DNA from: Acanthacorydalis orientalis
Lineage: Eukaryota > Arthropoda > Insecta > Megaloptera > Corydalidae
Reading direction: 5' to 3'
Assembly (NCBI GenBank): GCA_034766995.1
Contig: CM068317.1
Span: 13,862,755 to 13,926,754, forward strand
Length of the DNA stretch: 64,000 nucleotides
Position 1 is the stretch's first letter. Every line of letters starts with the position of its first letter. Position numbers and translations under genes: made by a program. Shown here piece after piece: positions 13,708 through 27,969 of this stretch. The notes below the pieces were generated by a model that was not told the DNA's origin, searched no databases, and was given only the letters and a program-made list of their open reading frames with translations.

Positions 13708-15175
13708 TCACTGAGGATTTTTACGTACAACAGTGCGCTCTGTAAATTTAATAGTAACATCTTGAAGAGACATGTTAGGTGTAATAAATTGCTGAAGAGT
13801 ATCAACTCCATCGCGTGGCATACGGTCGAACGGATATCCCATAGATCTGCGATCGGGGTAACGTCTATCTTTAATACCACAGTAACTTTCTGCATCGTTG
13901 CAAGGACCGACTGTGTCTTGTTGAATCTAAATAAATATGTGAATATATGATATATGGATGTGTTTGTATATAAAACGTAAGTAATATTTACAGTATCATC
14001 CATGTAGTTTGAAATCATTACAAATAATGTACATGGGAAGCCTTCAGGACTTCCTTTCGGAATTAGCATATGTTGTGGCCACCCACAGCCACAGAAATTA
14101 AATTGTTCAAGTTCATCTCCACCTGACGGTCTATTTAGATCGAGATTACGAAATGTGCGTTCGAACGGAATCGTCACAGACGATTGAGTGGAAAGACGAG
14201 TGATCGTGTTCATTCCTGCAACCACTGCATTAAGATTTTTATTAATTTAATTCTTTTGTTTATTTCATTTTCAATGATGTATTTATTTAGTTAGTACAGA
14301 TTTTATTACTTACAGTCAACACGGAATTTATCAAGTTCAATAAATAAAACTCTTTGATCACGAAATAGCATTGGTAGTCCTCTTTCATCATTTTTAGGGC
14401 TCATAAAAATGCGGCATGTACCGACTCTTGGAGCATTTGTGGAATTATTAACTACAATGCTGTAATATAACATATCTAAATACCATATTTAAAAATATAA
14501 CATATTCTAATTAATTCCAATATGAAATATTTTTGTGAAGGAATAAAAATTAAATTTAGTAAGAGTTATAAAAGTAATTTTACTTGTATGTGAATGGAGT
14601 ATGTTGTAAATGTGTGAATCTTGCAAATATGGAACCGCGTGGTGTGAAATCCATACCGCGGGATAGTTCTATATCACTTTGTTGCCAAAACGTGTTTATT
14701 ATATTATTTTGCCCTTCTGTTGAAATAGATACAGTCGAGATTGCAATTCCAGGATAGTTTATCTATAAACATATTTAAATCTATAAAATAATTTATACAA
14801 TAGCTAATAAATTTTTTTTGGTTTAATAAATTATCTATTGTACTCAGTTCAATAGAAAAAGCTTTGAAATAAACTAATAATTTGTTAATTTTTATTTTTG
14901 AGATATTTTTAAAGAAAAAATATTCACCTATTTTAAAAACCTTTGTGATTTTCTGACTCTTGTATGAAAATGATAATAATACTTTAATTAATTTTGGTAA
15001 TAAAATAAAAATGAATTATATTTCGATATAATAACATATATTGAATTTAAATTACTAACACTTGTAATAGTTTATATTTTTCATTATTGTATTTTTAAGG
15101 TAATTGATGATAAAAAGTATTTTTTGTTGTGTTTTTATTACTGATTATAAAACATTAAAATATTTCTTTGTTAAT

Positions 15176-15255
<80 letters not shown>

Positions 15256-18200
15256 TATGTATATGTATAATTTCTTAATGATACCCAAGTTTGAAATTTA
15301 AAGACTTACTCATTTACTAGTAGCTATGAATTCACCATCTTTAAAACCCTTACGATTATTTTTGCAACTTGTCATAATAATTGAACTATTTTATTTTGGT
15401 CAAGAACTGTGAAACATTCTTGTAATAAAACATAAACATTATGTACAATTATATATTAAATTAATCTTTATTGTAAGTAAAATGAATTGAATCACTGAAA
15501 AAACAGATTGTATTTACTAAAATTTACAAAATAGTGTCAGTTTACACTTATACATTAAATAACAGGCACAAAAGTACTCATTCTATTTACAATCTATTTT
15601 TAAAAGAAAAAATGTTAATATTTAAGAAGAATTAGGAATAAGAAAATTAGCATTTCAGAATTTAGTTAGATATCTTTTAGTGTTCATAACAATTTTAAGC
15701 TTTCTCGGTACAGATATTACTAAATTAACTATAATTGCAAATGTTATTTGAACTCATTTTTCTAAAACTATGGGTTCACAAAGGAGACTGGACTTTTTAG
15801 CATGATTTAGTGTTTCCAGTTTTGATATTTTAACATGTTGTGTCATCATACATGTAAAGCTCTCAGACTTATTTTAACGTGTTCATGAAAAACCCTGTGA
15901 ATCCTAATATCTGATCAGAGCATTTTAAATGTTTTATTGTCCTCGAGAGTTTCATCTGTTTATTATATTTATACTTATTATCCAATTAATGTTAGGTATT
16001 TTACTAGTCCAGTTCCATGTGTTTTTTATTTCTCACTGAGAGAAATATTGTTTTAATGGAATACTTTTAAGCGTTTGACACTCCTACTTTAGCATTCGAA
16101 TTAAGGGGTGATTCGAACGAGAGTGCGTAAATGAGGTGTGGTTTTTAATTATATTTGTGTTCGGATGCTAATGACTAGCTGACGAAGTGCCCTAAAACCC
16201 CAATAATCAACCAACCATCAAGAACTATGGGTGTTATTGACTATTTAAAATATTATGGTTTGAAAATTTCTATTTTGTGCCATATAAGGTTTCGATTAAG
16301 AAGTTGGGTCGGTATTTTGAGTGTCGGTATGTTATGTAGAATCTATTATTTTACTATTTTATTGGAAAAAAAACTCAGTAGAGTCATAATCAAGGAAAAA
16401 TTGCTTTAAATGCAGTTTCATTGAAAATATTATAACAAAAGAATTACGTAACAAACAGATACTTTTAATTTAATTTCGGATTTTTTTCATCATTTTTGTC
16501 GGGTAATTAGTGTATTATATATATATATATATATAATATGTTATGGAATTTTGTTATAATTGAAAAATGTAAATAAAATACATGTAAATCGCATTTTAAC
16601 TTATTATAATTGTTATTTATTTGTGAAAATAATTTAGCTACAGTTACAAAACTGTATTGTGTTATAATTCATGTTTATTATTGAATTCTTTTATTATTTA
16701 CAGTTTGTATTATTTTATCATTTATTTTCCTGTGAGCTATCACCTTTTTGGGCTACTGAGTTTCTATTTTTCTACTACTTATTTCGGCATGTATACCATT
16801 TTTAGATAGGATGTAAATAATTGACTTGAATTTTGATTTAATGTCTGTTTATCTAAAATCTATCTGATGTACGTTACAGTGAAAAATAGAAACTTGTGTG
16901 ATTCAAAAGGAAAAAGATAACCAGAACCAGGACAGTACAACAACGAAATCACAGATATAAAATATACATTTATAATATTACTAAATATACAGAACCGTAA
17001 AAGCGAATTTTAGTCATGTTTATTATTTAGATAAGAAAAAATGTGCATATTAAATATTATATTAATAAATCTATTTGTTGAAAACAAAAATGGGTACTAA
17101 CTTGAGCTCCAGAGTATCGCGGTAATGTAGCTTTATATTCTTGAAACATATCATCAATGAATCCATGCCATTGGTAGAATACAGGGTCTCGCATTGCAGT
17201 TGCAGAATCTCCCATCACACCGAAAGATTCTAAATGTCTGTGGTCGGGATCGTGAACGTACGAAATGAAAACATGGCCCATGTTGTGCATATCTCCATAT
17301 AAGTTTCTGTTTGGCGATAAAGCACTAGATTCGATCATATTTCCTAATATGTCAATACCCTCATTTTCAGTCAATTCAATATTTTCACCACGTTCCTATA
17401 AATCAAAATTAAAATCAATTATTTACATTCTATCTAAATTATGCATCTACCTTAACAAAAACACAATTGATCCAACTGAAGTGTATGAAGACCAGTAGGA
17501 TAACGCATCAATTAGATAATTGGTATAAAAACATACAATAATCATTTTAAATGTTTTCTAGTTAAATAAAAATTTTCAATTAAGTGAAAATTCAGATCAA
17601 TTTCTATCAAACGGATTGAAAGATCAATAATATCTTTTTAAAAGTTTATATGTACCATGTCGGACATATTCTGTAAAAAAATGTATAACTTTTTTTTAAA
17701 AAAAAACAATGAAATTTGCGCTGGCTGGGAATCGAACTCCAGCTTGAAATTCATTTGTGAAAATTAATTTAATTATAGTGCCAAGGTTCAGATTCTTCAA
17801 ACTTCACCATTGTTTAAGAATCATAGATTTTTTTATACATTAATTGGCGTTAAAATGAAAACAAACAATTTCTGAATCACAATATAATTTTGACTCTATG
17901 GCTAATTAATTATCACAAATGAATTTTGCATTCACCTCACAAACAACAACATTTTTTTGATTAAAAATGCTCAATAATTGATTATATTTTACTGTTCCTT
18001 ATGCGAATTTCGATGGTGACGTCATCATCCTGAGTGCGCTAAGGTACAGAAAAATCTGATGATCAGAAAAATTCTTGTGGTTTGTGAAGTGTAAAAAATT
18101 TATTTGCGAGAAAAATTATATTAATTTTTTTTAATACTTTTTATTTAATTTACGCCATATTTATCAAATGTAACTTTTTATTTAGCCATTTATTTGAGAA

Positions 18201-21200
18201 AAATATACTCTTTGTTAATTAATTTTAATGTGGTTAAGAAAAAATATCATAAGAAGGTTGCATTGAAAGCCGCTGTTCATGTGTAGATCGCTCTAAGTGC
18301 GTGTGCTGGCAGTGACATATGTATCTTATGTCATTTTGAAGTGTGAACATTTCCTACTAAAATTCAGTCATCAGACGCCATCCTTTGTTTACACAAGTGC
18401 TTTTCTATAACCGAATTAAAATGGAACGCGATAAGTTGTTTTTCGATGTGTACTTCTACTGTACTTCTATACTATTTTGATTTGAAAAAAAGTGCAACTG
18501 AAGTTCATTGATTGCCTACGAAAACTTATGGTGAATCTGCTTCATCGGAAACAATATGTAGAGATTGGTTTCGACGATTCAAAAGTGGTGATTGCGACGT
18601 TCACGACAAACATCGGCCAGGTCAATCGAAAAAGTTCGAAGATGAACAACTGCAAGTTCTGTTGGAAGAAAACCTTGCTCAAACACTCAACGAATTGGCT
18701 CAACAGCTCGAAGTCGATAAATCAACCATTTCACAACGTTTACAAGCCATGGGAAAGATCCAGAAAGAAGGGAGATGGCTGCTACATGTATTGACTGAAA
18801 ATTCCATTGCTAATCGTTTAAACATCTCGATTTCTCTTCTTGCCAGGCACAAACAGTTTTTTGTGGCGTATCGTGACTGGCGATGAAAAATTGTTCTATT
18901 TCGACAACCCTAAATGCAACGAATCATGGGTTGATCCTGACCAACCATCAACGTTAACACCAAAGCAAAACATCCACGGTCACAAAGAAATGCTCTCTGT
19001 TTGGTAGGATATGGAGGGTATCGAGTATTATGAGCTGTTGAAACCGAAGGAAACAATCACCACCGAACGTTATCGACAACAATCGGAACATTTAATGATA
19101 ATTCGATGCAAAAACGACCAACAATTGCATCAAATCGCAGAAAAGTGATTCTTTTCTATGACAACGCTCGGCTTCATGTTGCTATAGCCGTGAAACAAAC
19201 ACTGATGGAGCTCGAATGGGAGGTTCTCCCGCAACCAGCGTATTCTCCAGACCTGGCCTCAAGCGATTACCATCTGTTCCGATCGATGCAAGATTGATGG
19301 AAGATATACATTCCATAACTATGGAGAAGTCGAAAATTGGGTTACTTGAATGAATTGGCTCAAAAGATACCATTCTTTTGTCGCGGAATTCAACTTCTGC
19401 CAGAAAAGTGAGGAAAAGTCATAACTTCAGAGGGAAAATACTTTGATTAATGTATTCACACATTTCACAATTGAAATAAGTACTCGAAAAAGCGGCTTTT
19501 AATTCAATCTCCTAATAAACTTGTTAATATACAGTTCTTATTCTGGATTTTTATTATCATACAGGTTATTTAAATATTTATAATAAATCGACTAAGTAAA
19601 AAATAGATGAATATAAAACTATATTAATGTTCGATTTTATATTGCAGTTAAAAACGGGACAGATTCGGTTGTAACAAATTGTGTTACACCATTTAGTCAA
19701 ACGTTTACTCCCGGTTTTTTGAACATTTTTTCCCGGGCATAACAGACATTTAAAGATAAAAAATTTCAATTATCACATCACACAATTATCATTTAAGAAC
19801 CGCGGATTACTACCGGCAACGGTAAAGGCACCGCAACAGTTTTTAAGTATTAACCGACCCCACAAGGCCATGCATCTGAATTTATTAACAATAAAATGTT
19901 TTTGAATTTGAATTGTAGTCAAACGTAGATTGAGTCATTACAAAATCAGTTTATTTTAAAGTTTGATTGTCCGGTAAATAATAAGTGTATATTTTATAAA
20001 AACTTTCCTCCCAATATCTATTCATATTGTAATGAAATGAATGTTACAGTGCGATGATTAAATGATAGTCGGATAATTTCTACTTACGGAACGAGCGAAT
20101 CCAGAATGAATAGCTTCAAAAATTCTTTCCCTCCATCTTATTAGGTCATCAACTGTTAATTTGATTTGATCGACTTCTCTGTTTAAATTTCTTATAGTTG
20201 AATTTGCAGTGCGTGCAGGCCAGCTACGACTAGCAACTAAACTGTCTAGTTTTGGAAAATATCCGTCAGCAATCGGTTGTTTCCATTCAATGAACCGTTC
20301 AACACGCAGCATTTTATTGCACATTCGTTCAAAATTGTACCTGTGTACGTTATGGTTATTTAATGATTATTTTTTAAATTATTTTTAATTCATATTTTAG
20401 TCATTTTTTACACACACACACACTAATCTATATTTATGCGAGTAATCGGTTCCTCGAATACAGCGCATAAATAAAAACCGCGTAAGTGGAGACATAGGAA
20501 GCTATTCCATATTCTCAAATATTTTACTTTTACTGTGGTAGAAAAATTTTAACTAAGTTTTTTTTAAATATACGTCACGTCATATAAATTTTAATTAAGT
20601 TTGTTTTAAAAAAAATATATAAGAGGTTACTCATAATAAAAAAAATTGGTAGGTAGTGTCGGAGTCATTACCGCTGAGGTTTTTGGCGGAAAACGTCTTA
20701 CCTAAGCGATATTGTCGGGGCGTGCTGTTTGTAGGGTTGGTAAGAAAGAAATGAGCGCAACAAACTTGCGTGTATTTCTATTTATTTCTCACAATAATGA
20801 CTAATTTGTAAAATTTTGTTAAAGACAGGACTATGGTACGAGTACTACAATATGTAAGACTTACATGCTACACTTATACGAGGTCAGACAATTAAGTAAT
20901 GCGACAAAATTCAAAAATCGAGTATATTTCAAAATTAAGGTACATCGCTGCGACCCCCTTCAAAGTAGTCCCCTCCCGCATCTATACACTTATTCCAGCG
21001 AGTTTTCCAGTTTTCGTAACAATTCTGGAACACTTCTTGTGGGACCTCTCCGAGTACCCTCGTCACAGATTCTTGGATATCTTCAACGGAGTCAAAATGT
21101 CGACCTTTGACGAATTTTTTCATATGGGGGAATAGGAAAAAGTCGCAGGGTGACATGTCCGGTGAATAGGGCGGTTGTGGTAACGTTGCGATGCCTTTAG

Positions 21201-24200
21201 ACGCCAAAAACTGGGAGACACTGAACGCACTGTGACAGGGAGCATTGTCGTGATGCAGAACCCAAGTCTTCGCGAGCTCTCGACGCACTCTGAGCACCCT
21301 TTTTCGTAATTTTTCGAGCACATTGCGGTAGAATACTTGATTTACGGTTTGTCCAGGTGGCACGAACTCTTTGTGAACCACCCCTTTGCTGTCGAAGATG
21401 CAAATCAACATGGTTTTCACTTTGGACTTGCTCATTCTCGCCTTCTTCTCTCACGGCCTTTTTTAAAATCGGCATGCCACCGAAGCATCTGACTACGACT
21501 CAGGGCATTACTACCATACACTTTAAGCACTTTTTCATAAGTTTCTGTCGCGGTTTCGCCGAGTTTTGCACAAAATTTTATCGCGCACCGTTGCTCTAAA
21601 TTTCTCTGTTCCATTTTCGTGACATGCACTACTCGCGCGTTGTTATAAAACACTAAACAGCTGGCGAAGAAATGATCGTACGAGGGTGGTGAAGGTCTCA
21701 ATCGAGAGAGTAGGGATCTGCTATTACGGCGGCGGAGTTACAGGTTCGTAGTGTTACCACAGGCCGAGAAAAAAATCGGTCGCATTACTTAATTGTCTGA
21801 CCTCGTATAATATTTTAAAGTATTGGCTCGCCTATAAGTAATGCGATATATTCATGTAGGTGAAAATGGAGGATTCAACCCTTTACAATTATTGCATTAA
21901 CGTATCAGATGCATATACTGCTCAATTGTATGCAATATTTTCTCAGTATTATCGTGGATGATTAACACTGATCATGCAAATTTACAAGAAAAAATATTAG
22001 TTATCATGGAAGTCATATTTAGTCATATTTTGCTTTGAGAGTTTCGTCAGGGCAACAACGCTACAACTGTAATGGAAAAATTGTGTGAAATGTATGGTTC
22101 AGTTGTTAGTTTTCGCCAAGGACAAAGATGGTTTTAACGATTTCGGTCCGAGAACTACAGCCTTCAAGATAAGGAAAGGTCAGGACATCCTCAAGAGTTT
22201 GATCATGTAAACACTGGTGGAACAAAATCGTAATTCAATGATAGAAGAGTTAGCCAAGAAGCATAAATCAACGGATTCAAATGTTCATCGGCACTTGAAA
22301 ATGATGGGTAAGGTTTCTAATCTGGTTAAATGAGTTCTGCACGAATTATCGGACGTTAATTTAAAACAACGTGTGGACTTTTGCATTTCTCATCTATGCC
22401 GATTGCAAAATGATCTATTTCTGAATAGAATTGTTCCTGGTGATGAAAAATTGTTTGTTTATAACAATATTAAACGTCAAAGACAATGAGTTGATCGCAA
22501 CGAAACACCATCCTCAACTGCGAAAGGTGGGCTTCATCCAAAAAAGGTTATTTTGTCTGTTTGGTGGAGTATGGAAAGAATGATTCATTACAAGCTATTT
22601 TCAGAGAATCGAACCATCACAAAGCAGTTGTATTGTGAACAACTGGTACGGCTAAAACTATCCATTGATGAAAAACGGCCAACATTAGCCAACAGAAACA
22701 ACATGCTCTTTCACAATGACAACACCCTACCTCACACGGCACGCGAAACTCTCCAAAAACTGATACAATTCGAGTGGGAAGTTATGACTCATCCACCATA
22801 TTCCTCTGATCTAACACCATCCGATTATTATCTATTCCAAAGTCTCCAAAATCAGATCAATGGAAAACGGCTTAACACCGAGACTTATGTGCGAAGGGAT
22901 CTCGACTCGTTCTTTAATGCAAAGTACAAAAGGTTTTTGTTGCAAGATGGATTGTTTTGTTAGACACTCCACTTTATTGAATGCCAATTAATGTCTCACA
23001 TTCGCCACGACGCGTTAAACTCCCTTCCTACCGCCGCTTCCTAGGCCCGACTGCCTGTCCCTTTCCACACAACCAGTAATCCATAGAGACGGTTCTTTCC
23101 GTCTCCCTCTAGTACGTATGATACCGTAACAGTTTTTTATTGTCAGAGTATTGAAAATTTGAGATCAAGATGTGAAAAAGTTGTAAATAATAACGGAAAA
23201 TATATTTCGGATCAAAATTAAAACGTCAATTTTTTTCGCAGTTTCAAAACTTATTTTTTAAAAAAACCGTATTACTTATGGGATGATTCAATATTATAAT
23301 AAACAGTTATATTTTTTTATTAAAATGATTTTTTTCATGAATCTATACAAAATGTTCAGATATGCGCCTTTTTTATTATTTTAATACTTTCATCACTGCA
23401 TTGTTCAGTTACTATTGCCGAAAGTTTATTGTTAATAATAATGATGAATTCTTGAAAAGTAACATACAGTTAATAAATTATTATAGTGGTGTAAGATCTC
23501 GGTTAGCACTCAAAATGTGTAACTAGGAATTGGAAAACTAAATGAAACAGTCCGTCGTGTAAGATGACCAGATTTTTAGAAAGATAAACCTTAATAAACT
23601 AAAAAAATATTTCTCATTTGATATAGGGATGAGGGGGATTCTTTTCCCAATTCAAATCAAATGATATAAATTAACTTTGTATAAACTTGTTCAATTCAAA
23701 ATATGTTAATTCATTATAAAAAGCCTATCATATTCTGTATCAAAGCAATAATATTCACATTTTATGAATAGAAGATTTACTTAAAAGTGTATTGAGAATT
23801 AAAATTGTATGAAACATTTTCCCCCTAAATGATAATTTAATCTAATATTACCTTGCGACAATCTGCTGGTGCATGTAATAGAACAGCTCTCCACGTCTAT
23901 CTTTTGCGACAATATTACGTGCGGCTTCGAATGGATAAACTAAATGCCAGTGCCAGTGATGGAGGTTGATGCCAAGATCTTCACGGAAATAAGCGACGCG
24001 ATGTTCAACCTCTCGGTCACTAGCTGTATAATCTCGAGGAATTTCAATCGGCATCTAAAATTGAAAATCTTATACATTAGATTAATAACAAAATTTAATG
24101 GCGGAAACTTTCTTAATTGTCTAGTTCAGTGGTCTTCAAACTCTGTCGAACCGTTAAGATTACAAGTTTTTTACGCAGATCTTTTATACTCTGGTATCGA

Positions 24201-27119
24201 GAAAGTCACACTGTTGCACAATGTTCTCGAATCCGTATTAAACATTCTTCTACTAATACATCATTTCATTACGGGAAGATAAAATGGCCAGGTCGGATGA
24301 CTCTATTTTAATTGTTCTGTAGAAGAAAATTGCATTAACTCAAGATGTGTACCCCACACGTTTTGAAAATCAGCCATCTGACCAAATTTGTCAAAGTAAA
24401 ATAAAAAGCAATGTTATTTTATAGTTAGCTGTGATTTAAAAACAAGATAGATATTGTGTACATTTTGTTGACATGAGTAGTCTATTGTTAATATTAGTAG
24501 TTAGTAACAATGTAATCACTGTAATAGTAATGTTTAATTAATTTGTAATTTAAACATCTAAATGTAAAACTAAAAATCCAATAAAATTTTACTATTTACA
24601 TGTGATTGAGCGGAGTCGTAGTGTGTATCCATAAATACAGTTTTACTGCATAATAACAGGTAATAATAGGTATTTATATAAATAAAATAAATTGTTATGA
24701 ATTAACTATTGGATCAGTGTAAAAGTTCGTGTACGATTCGATAGATGGTGTTAAGAGTTGATATATCGACTCTCAAAGTTGATATATCGACTGGATTTCG
24801 CCATTTAAAGAAACTGGAGTTCACGTTGAAGCTCGATAGGCGGGTGCCGCTCTCGTTGCTTGATAAAAACAAGTTTGATCGCATCTCTTCGACAGTTTCT
24901 TTGGTTGGACGTGTCAACAGAGTCTTTTTTAGATAGGTCGGTGATTGGCGATGAGAAATGGATTCTGTATAACAACGTTCGATGCAGACGAACGGTGAAA
25001 CAAGCGAATGAAAAGGCAGAACCAGTCGCCAAAGCTGACTTGCATCCGAAGAAGGTGTTGCCATGTGTTTGATGGAATTGAAAACGTGTTGTTCATTTTG
25101 GGCTACTCCCACGGGACGAAACGATTATTAAGGAGAAGTATTGTCAACAATTAACCAAACTGAATACAGAAATTAAAAAAAATTGTTTAATGTTGGTCAA
25201 TCGTAAGGGGGTCATCTTTCACCGCGACAACGCAAAAACACATACAGCAAAAAAACATACAAAACACATACTGTTCGGGATTATTGTAATCCTAAATGAA
25301 CGACACATTTCGTACAGATTTTTCCCATCCTTACACAACCGACCAGTGCACACTCATACCCTCCTTTCCGCCGTGTAACAATTAACCGCCTTTGATGTAC
25401 CGCCATGTGGCATGTATTCGGCACCGCTCAAGCATGTGTGCATCGACACCACCACGGCTAGCGATAATGGTGCATCACAGGCAGAACAAAATAAAAAACG
25501 CGGCAAAAATCAAGACGCAATCGGATATATAACAGAGCCGATACACTCTGCACATCAATCACTTCAAACCATCCCTTATAACCCACTTTCTGAAACACAA
25601 ATCTCCTGTCAAAACCGGTTTAAAAGCCTCGGCTAAGACCCCGGACCAATCCCCAATTTCCATCCAACGCACAGTAAATACGGCATTGAAACGTGTAAAA
25701 CTCATCACAATAATTATTTTTTGATTTTGGTTTGACCCTGCAAATCAGTACAGAAAAGAGTACGAACAGAACAGTACATCAAGAACCATCTTGGACTGCA
25801 GTGTCGACGCCTTGCTTCACTGTAGCATCCATTTTTCCATTTTTTTGTTTGTTTTACTGTTAATTCTTTGTAACTTTGTGTATAATAAAGTTTATTGTTT
25901 GTAAAACCTATGCAATCCTTTTATTCGCGTATAATTGGTGGTCCGCCGAATCGGACCACCGTAAAAGCGCGAACATATAAAAACTGAAGCAGTGGAAATG
26001 GGAAATCGTATCGCATCCACCGTTTTCTCCGGACATTGCACCTTCGTATTATCATTTGTACAAAACAGTTTAAATGGTAAAAAATTTGATACCGCGGAGG
26101 CCGTCAAAAACCACCCTGCCTGAGTGTTGGAAAGTTATCGCAGAAAACGATGGTGAATACATAATTAATTAATAAAAGCATTTTCTGCGAAAAATAATCG
26201 TCCGAGTTTCAATTTCAAATCGTATATGAACTTTGGCAATGATCCAATATTTTGAATTTTTAGCTTCTTTCGAATTTTGACTTTGACTCACGGAACCTTG
26301 AAGAGGTAGCGCGGAACCCCAGTGTTCCGCGGAACACAGTTTAAAGAGCACTAATCTAGTTGAACGTTCCTCTATTAACACATTGCGGACCAGTAGAGTT
26401 TTATTGCTAGCCTTACCCAGTGACCAGCTATGTTTTTGGTGAATGAATACAAAAAAGCTTTTACATAAATTTTAAAGCCACGCTTTAAAATTAAATACCA
26501 ATTGCCTTTTGACGTTATTTATTACATATTCTTACAAGCTAATATATTTGTGATTTTTAATATATTATTGCTCTAGAACAGAAAACACGAGAATTCTCGT
26601 GATCCATCCGCAATGTGCTAAGAAAATAGAATATTAATTAGAATCTTACCCTCGATCCGTCTGGAACTACGTACAATTCTTCACGGGCCTGTGTGAATAC
26701 CTCGCTATCTATATATTTTTCTGGGAAAGTTTCAGCGATATTGGGCAATGGAAGGCCTTGTGTATCAGGACGATGTAATATTGCAACACTAAGTGCATAG
26801 TTGAACAAGAATGGATTGAGACGATCATGACAGTATACGCATATAGATGTGAGTTCTTCAATGTTACGCATAGCTAAAAAAATATACTCAATTTGTTCCA
26901 ATTAAATCTCTCAAGTTATACGAATTCAAAATGACGATAATTGAGAAAAATACGATAAAGGATATGCGAACATTACTATTTCTACAGATAATTCTGAGGA
27001 GGATATTATACTTATTGTTCAATACTATTTATTTTTTTTTAATTGCATGCACATATATTGATTGTAATTAATAATTTCATGTTTTTTTTTATATTTTCTA
27101 ATTATCTTCGTCTTTATTT

Positions 27120-27179
<60 letters not shown>

Positions 27180-27673
27180 AGGAGGCTATAAAAAGGAAAA
27201 CGAACTTCAGTGTTTGGTGACATCGAAAAGTGGTGCACGAGTTTCAGCCAAGGGACATGCGCGGAACGCACTGCGCATAGAAAAACACGTGACAGAAGTA
27301 TTCTAATCTGAAAGTTCTCATTGTCTCGTTTACGTTCATTTTGTTAGTTCATGATTTATCGTGTGCAAAAAAATGACCAAGACTTGTTGCACTAAAGAGT
27401 GTGTAGGAAAAGAATGAAAAGCAATATTTTGTTTTCCATCGGTAACAACTGGTCAACAAATTATAACAAATCGGTAACAATATATAAGTTGACACTAATT
27501 GCGCCTTTTCACAATCAGCTGTTATTAGCAGATATTGTAGTACTGAGAATTGTGCGAATAGGCCTTTGCGCATGTCCTTTCACCGACACCAGCGCCGCCA
27601 TCGGACTTCCAGTTTTCGTGAATTGATTACAATAGGCAATCGACAGAGTTCGTTCTCCTTCTTATAGTCTCCT

Positions 27674-27709
<36 letters not shown>

Positions 27710-27907
27710 AGAGAGAGAGAGAGTATTAAGTTTTCATTATACAAATATGTAATGAAAACTTAAATATCTATTGTTATTTACGAATCTACTTTGTATAAAG
27801 AGTTCCTTAATTGTAAAACACTAAATGTCTGTAGAGAAAGATGTTTCAGTTTACATGAGTTTGAAATTAGGCGTGCCTTAAGAATATAACTTTGTGTAAG
27901 TCTATCT

Positions 27908-27969
<62 letters not shown>

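Larger units (their letters stand above)
24127..26353. mobile_element. hAT-type element carrying a nested mariner and an LTR
   Basis: The left end CAGTGGTCTTCAAACTCTG and the right end inverted, TAGTGCTCTTTAAACTGTG, are hAT-style short inverted termini. The flanks are GTCTAGTT (24119-24126) and ATCTAGTT (26354-26361), an 8-bp target duplication with one change. Without the nested mariner it is about 690 bp with no recognisable transposase. Located in PPO copy 1 intron 3. Confidence 0.85.

Noticed and set aside
13662..14225. Single 187-codon minus-strand gene
   Set aside because: It is two PPO copy 1 exons plus the intron between them read through; splice sites at 13992 and 13926 and the paralogue show the true structure.
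17717..17800. tRNA gene on the minus strand
   Set aside because: Only a T-arm-like segment is present; no acceptor stem, D-arm or anticodon stem can be paired.
25412..25636. 74-codon open frame inside the LTR-like insertion as a gag gene
   Set aside because: No gag, nucleocapsid or protease motif, and its position between the inverted ends fits LTR sequence rather than an internal coding region.
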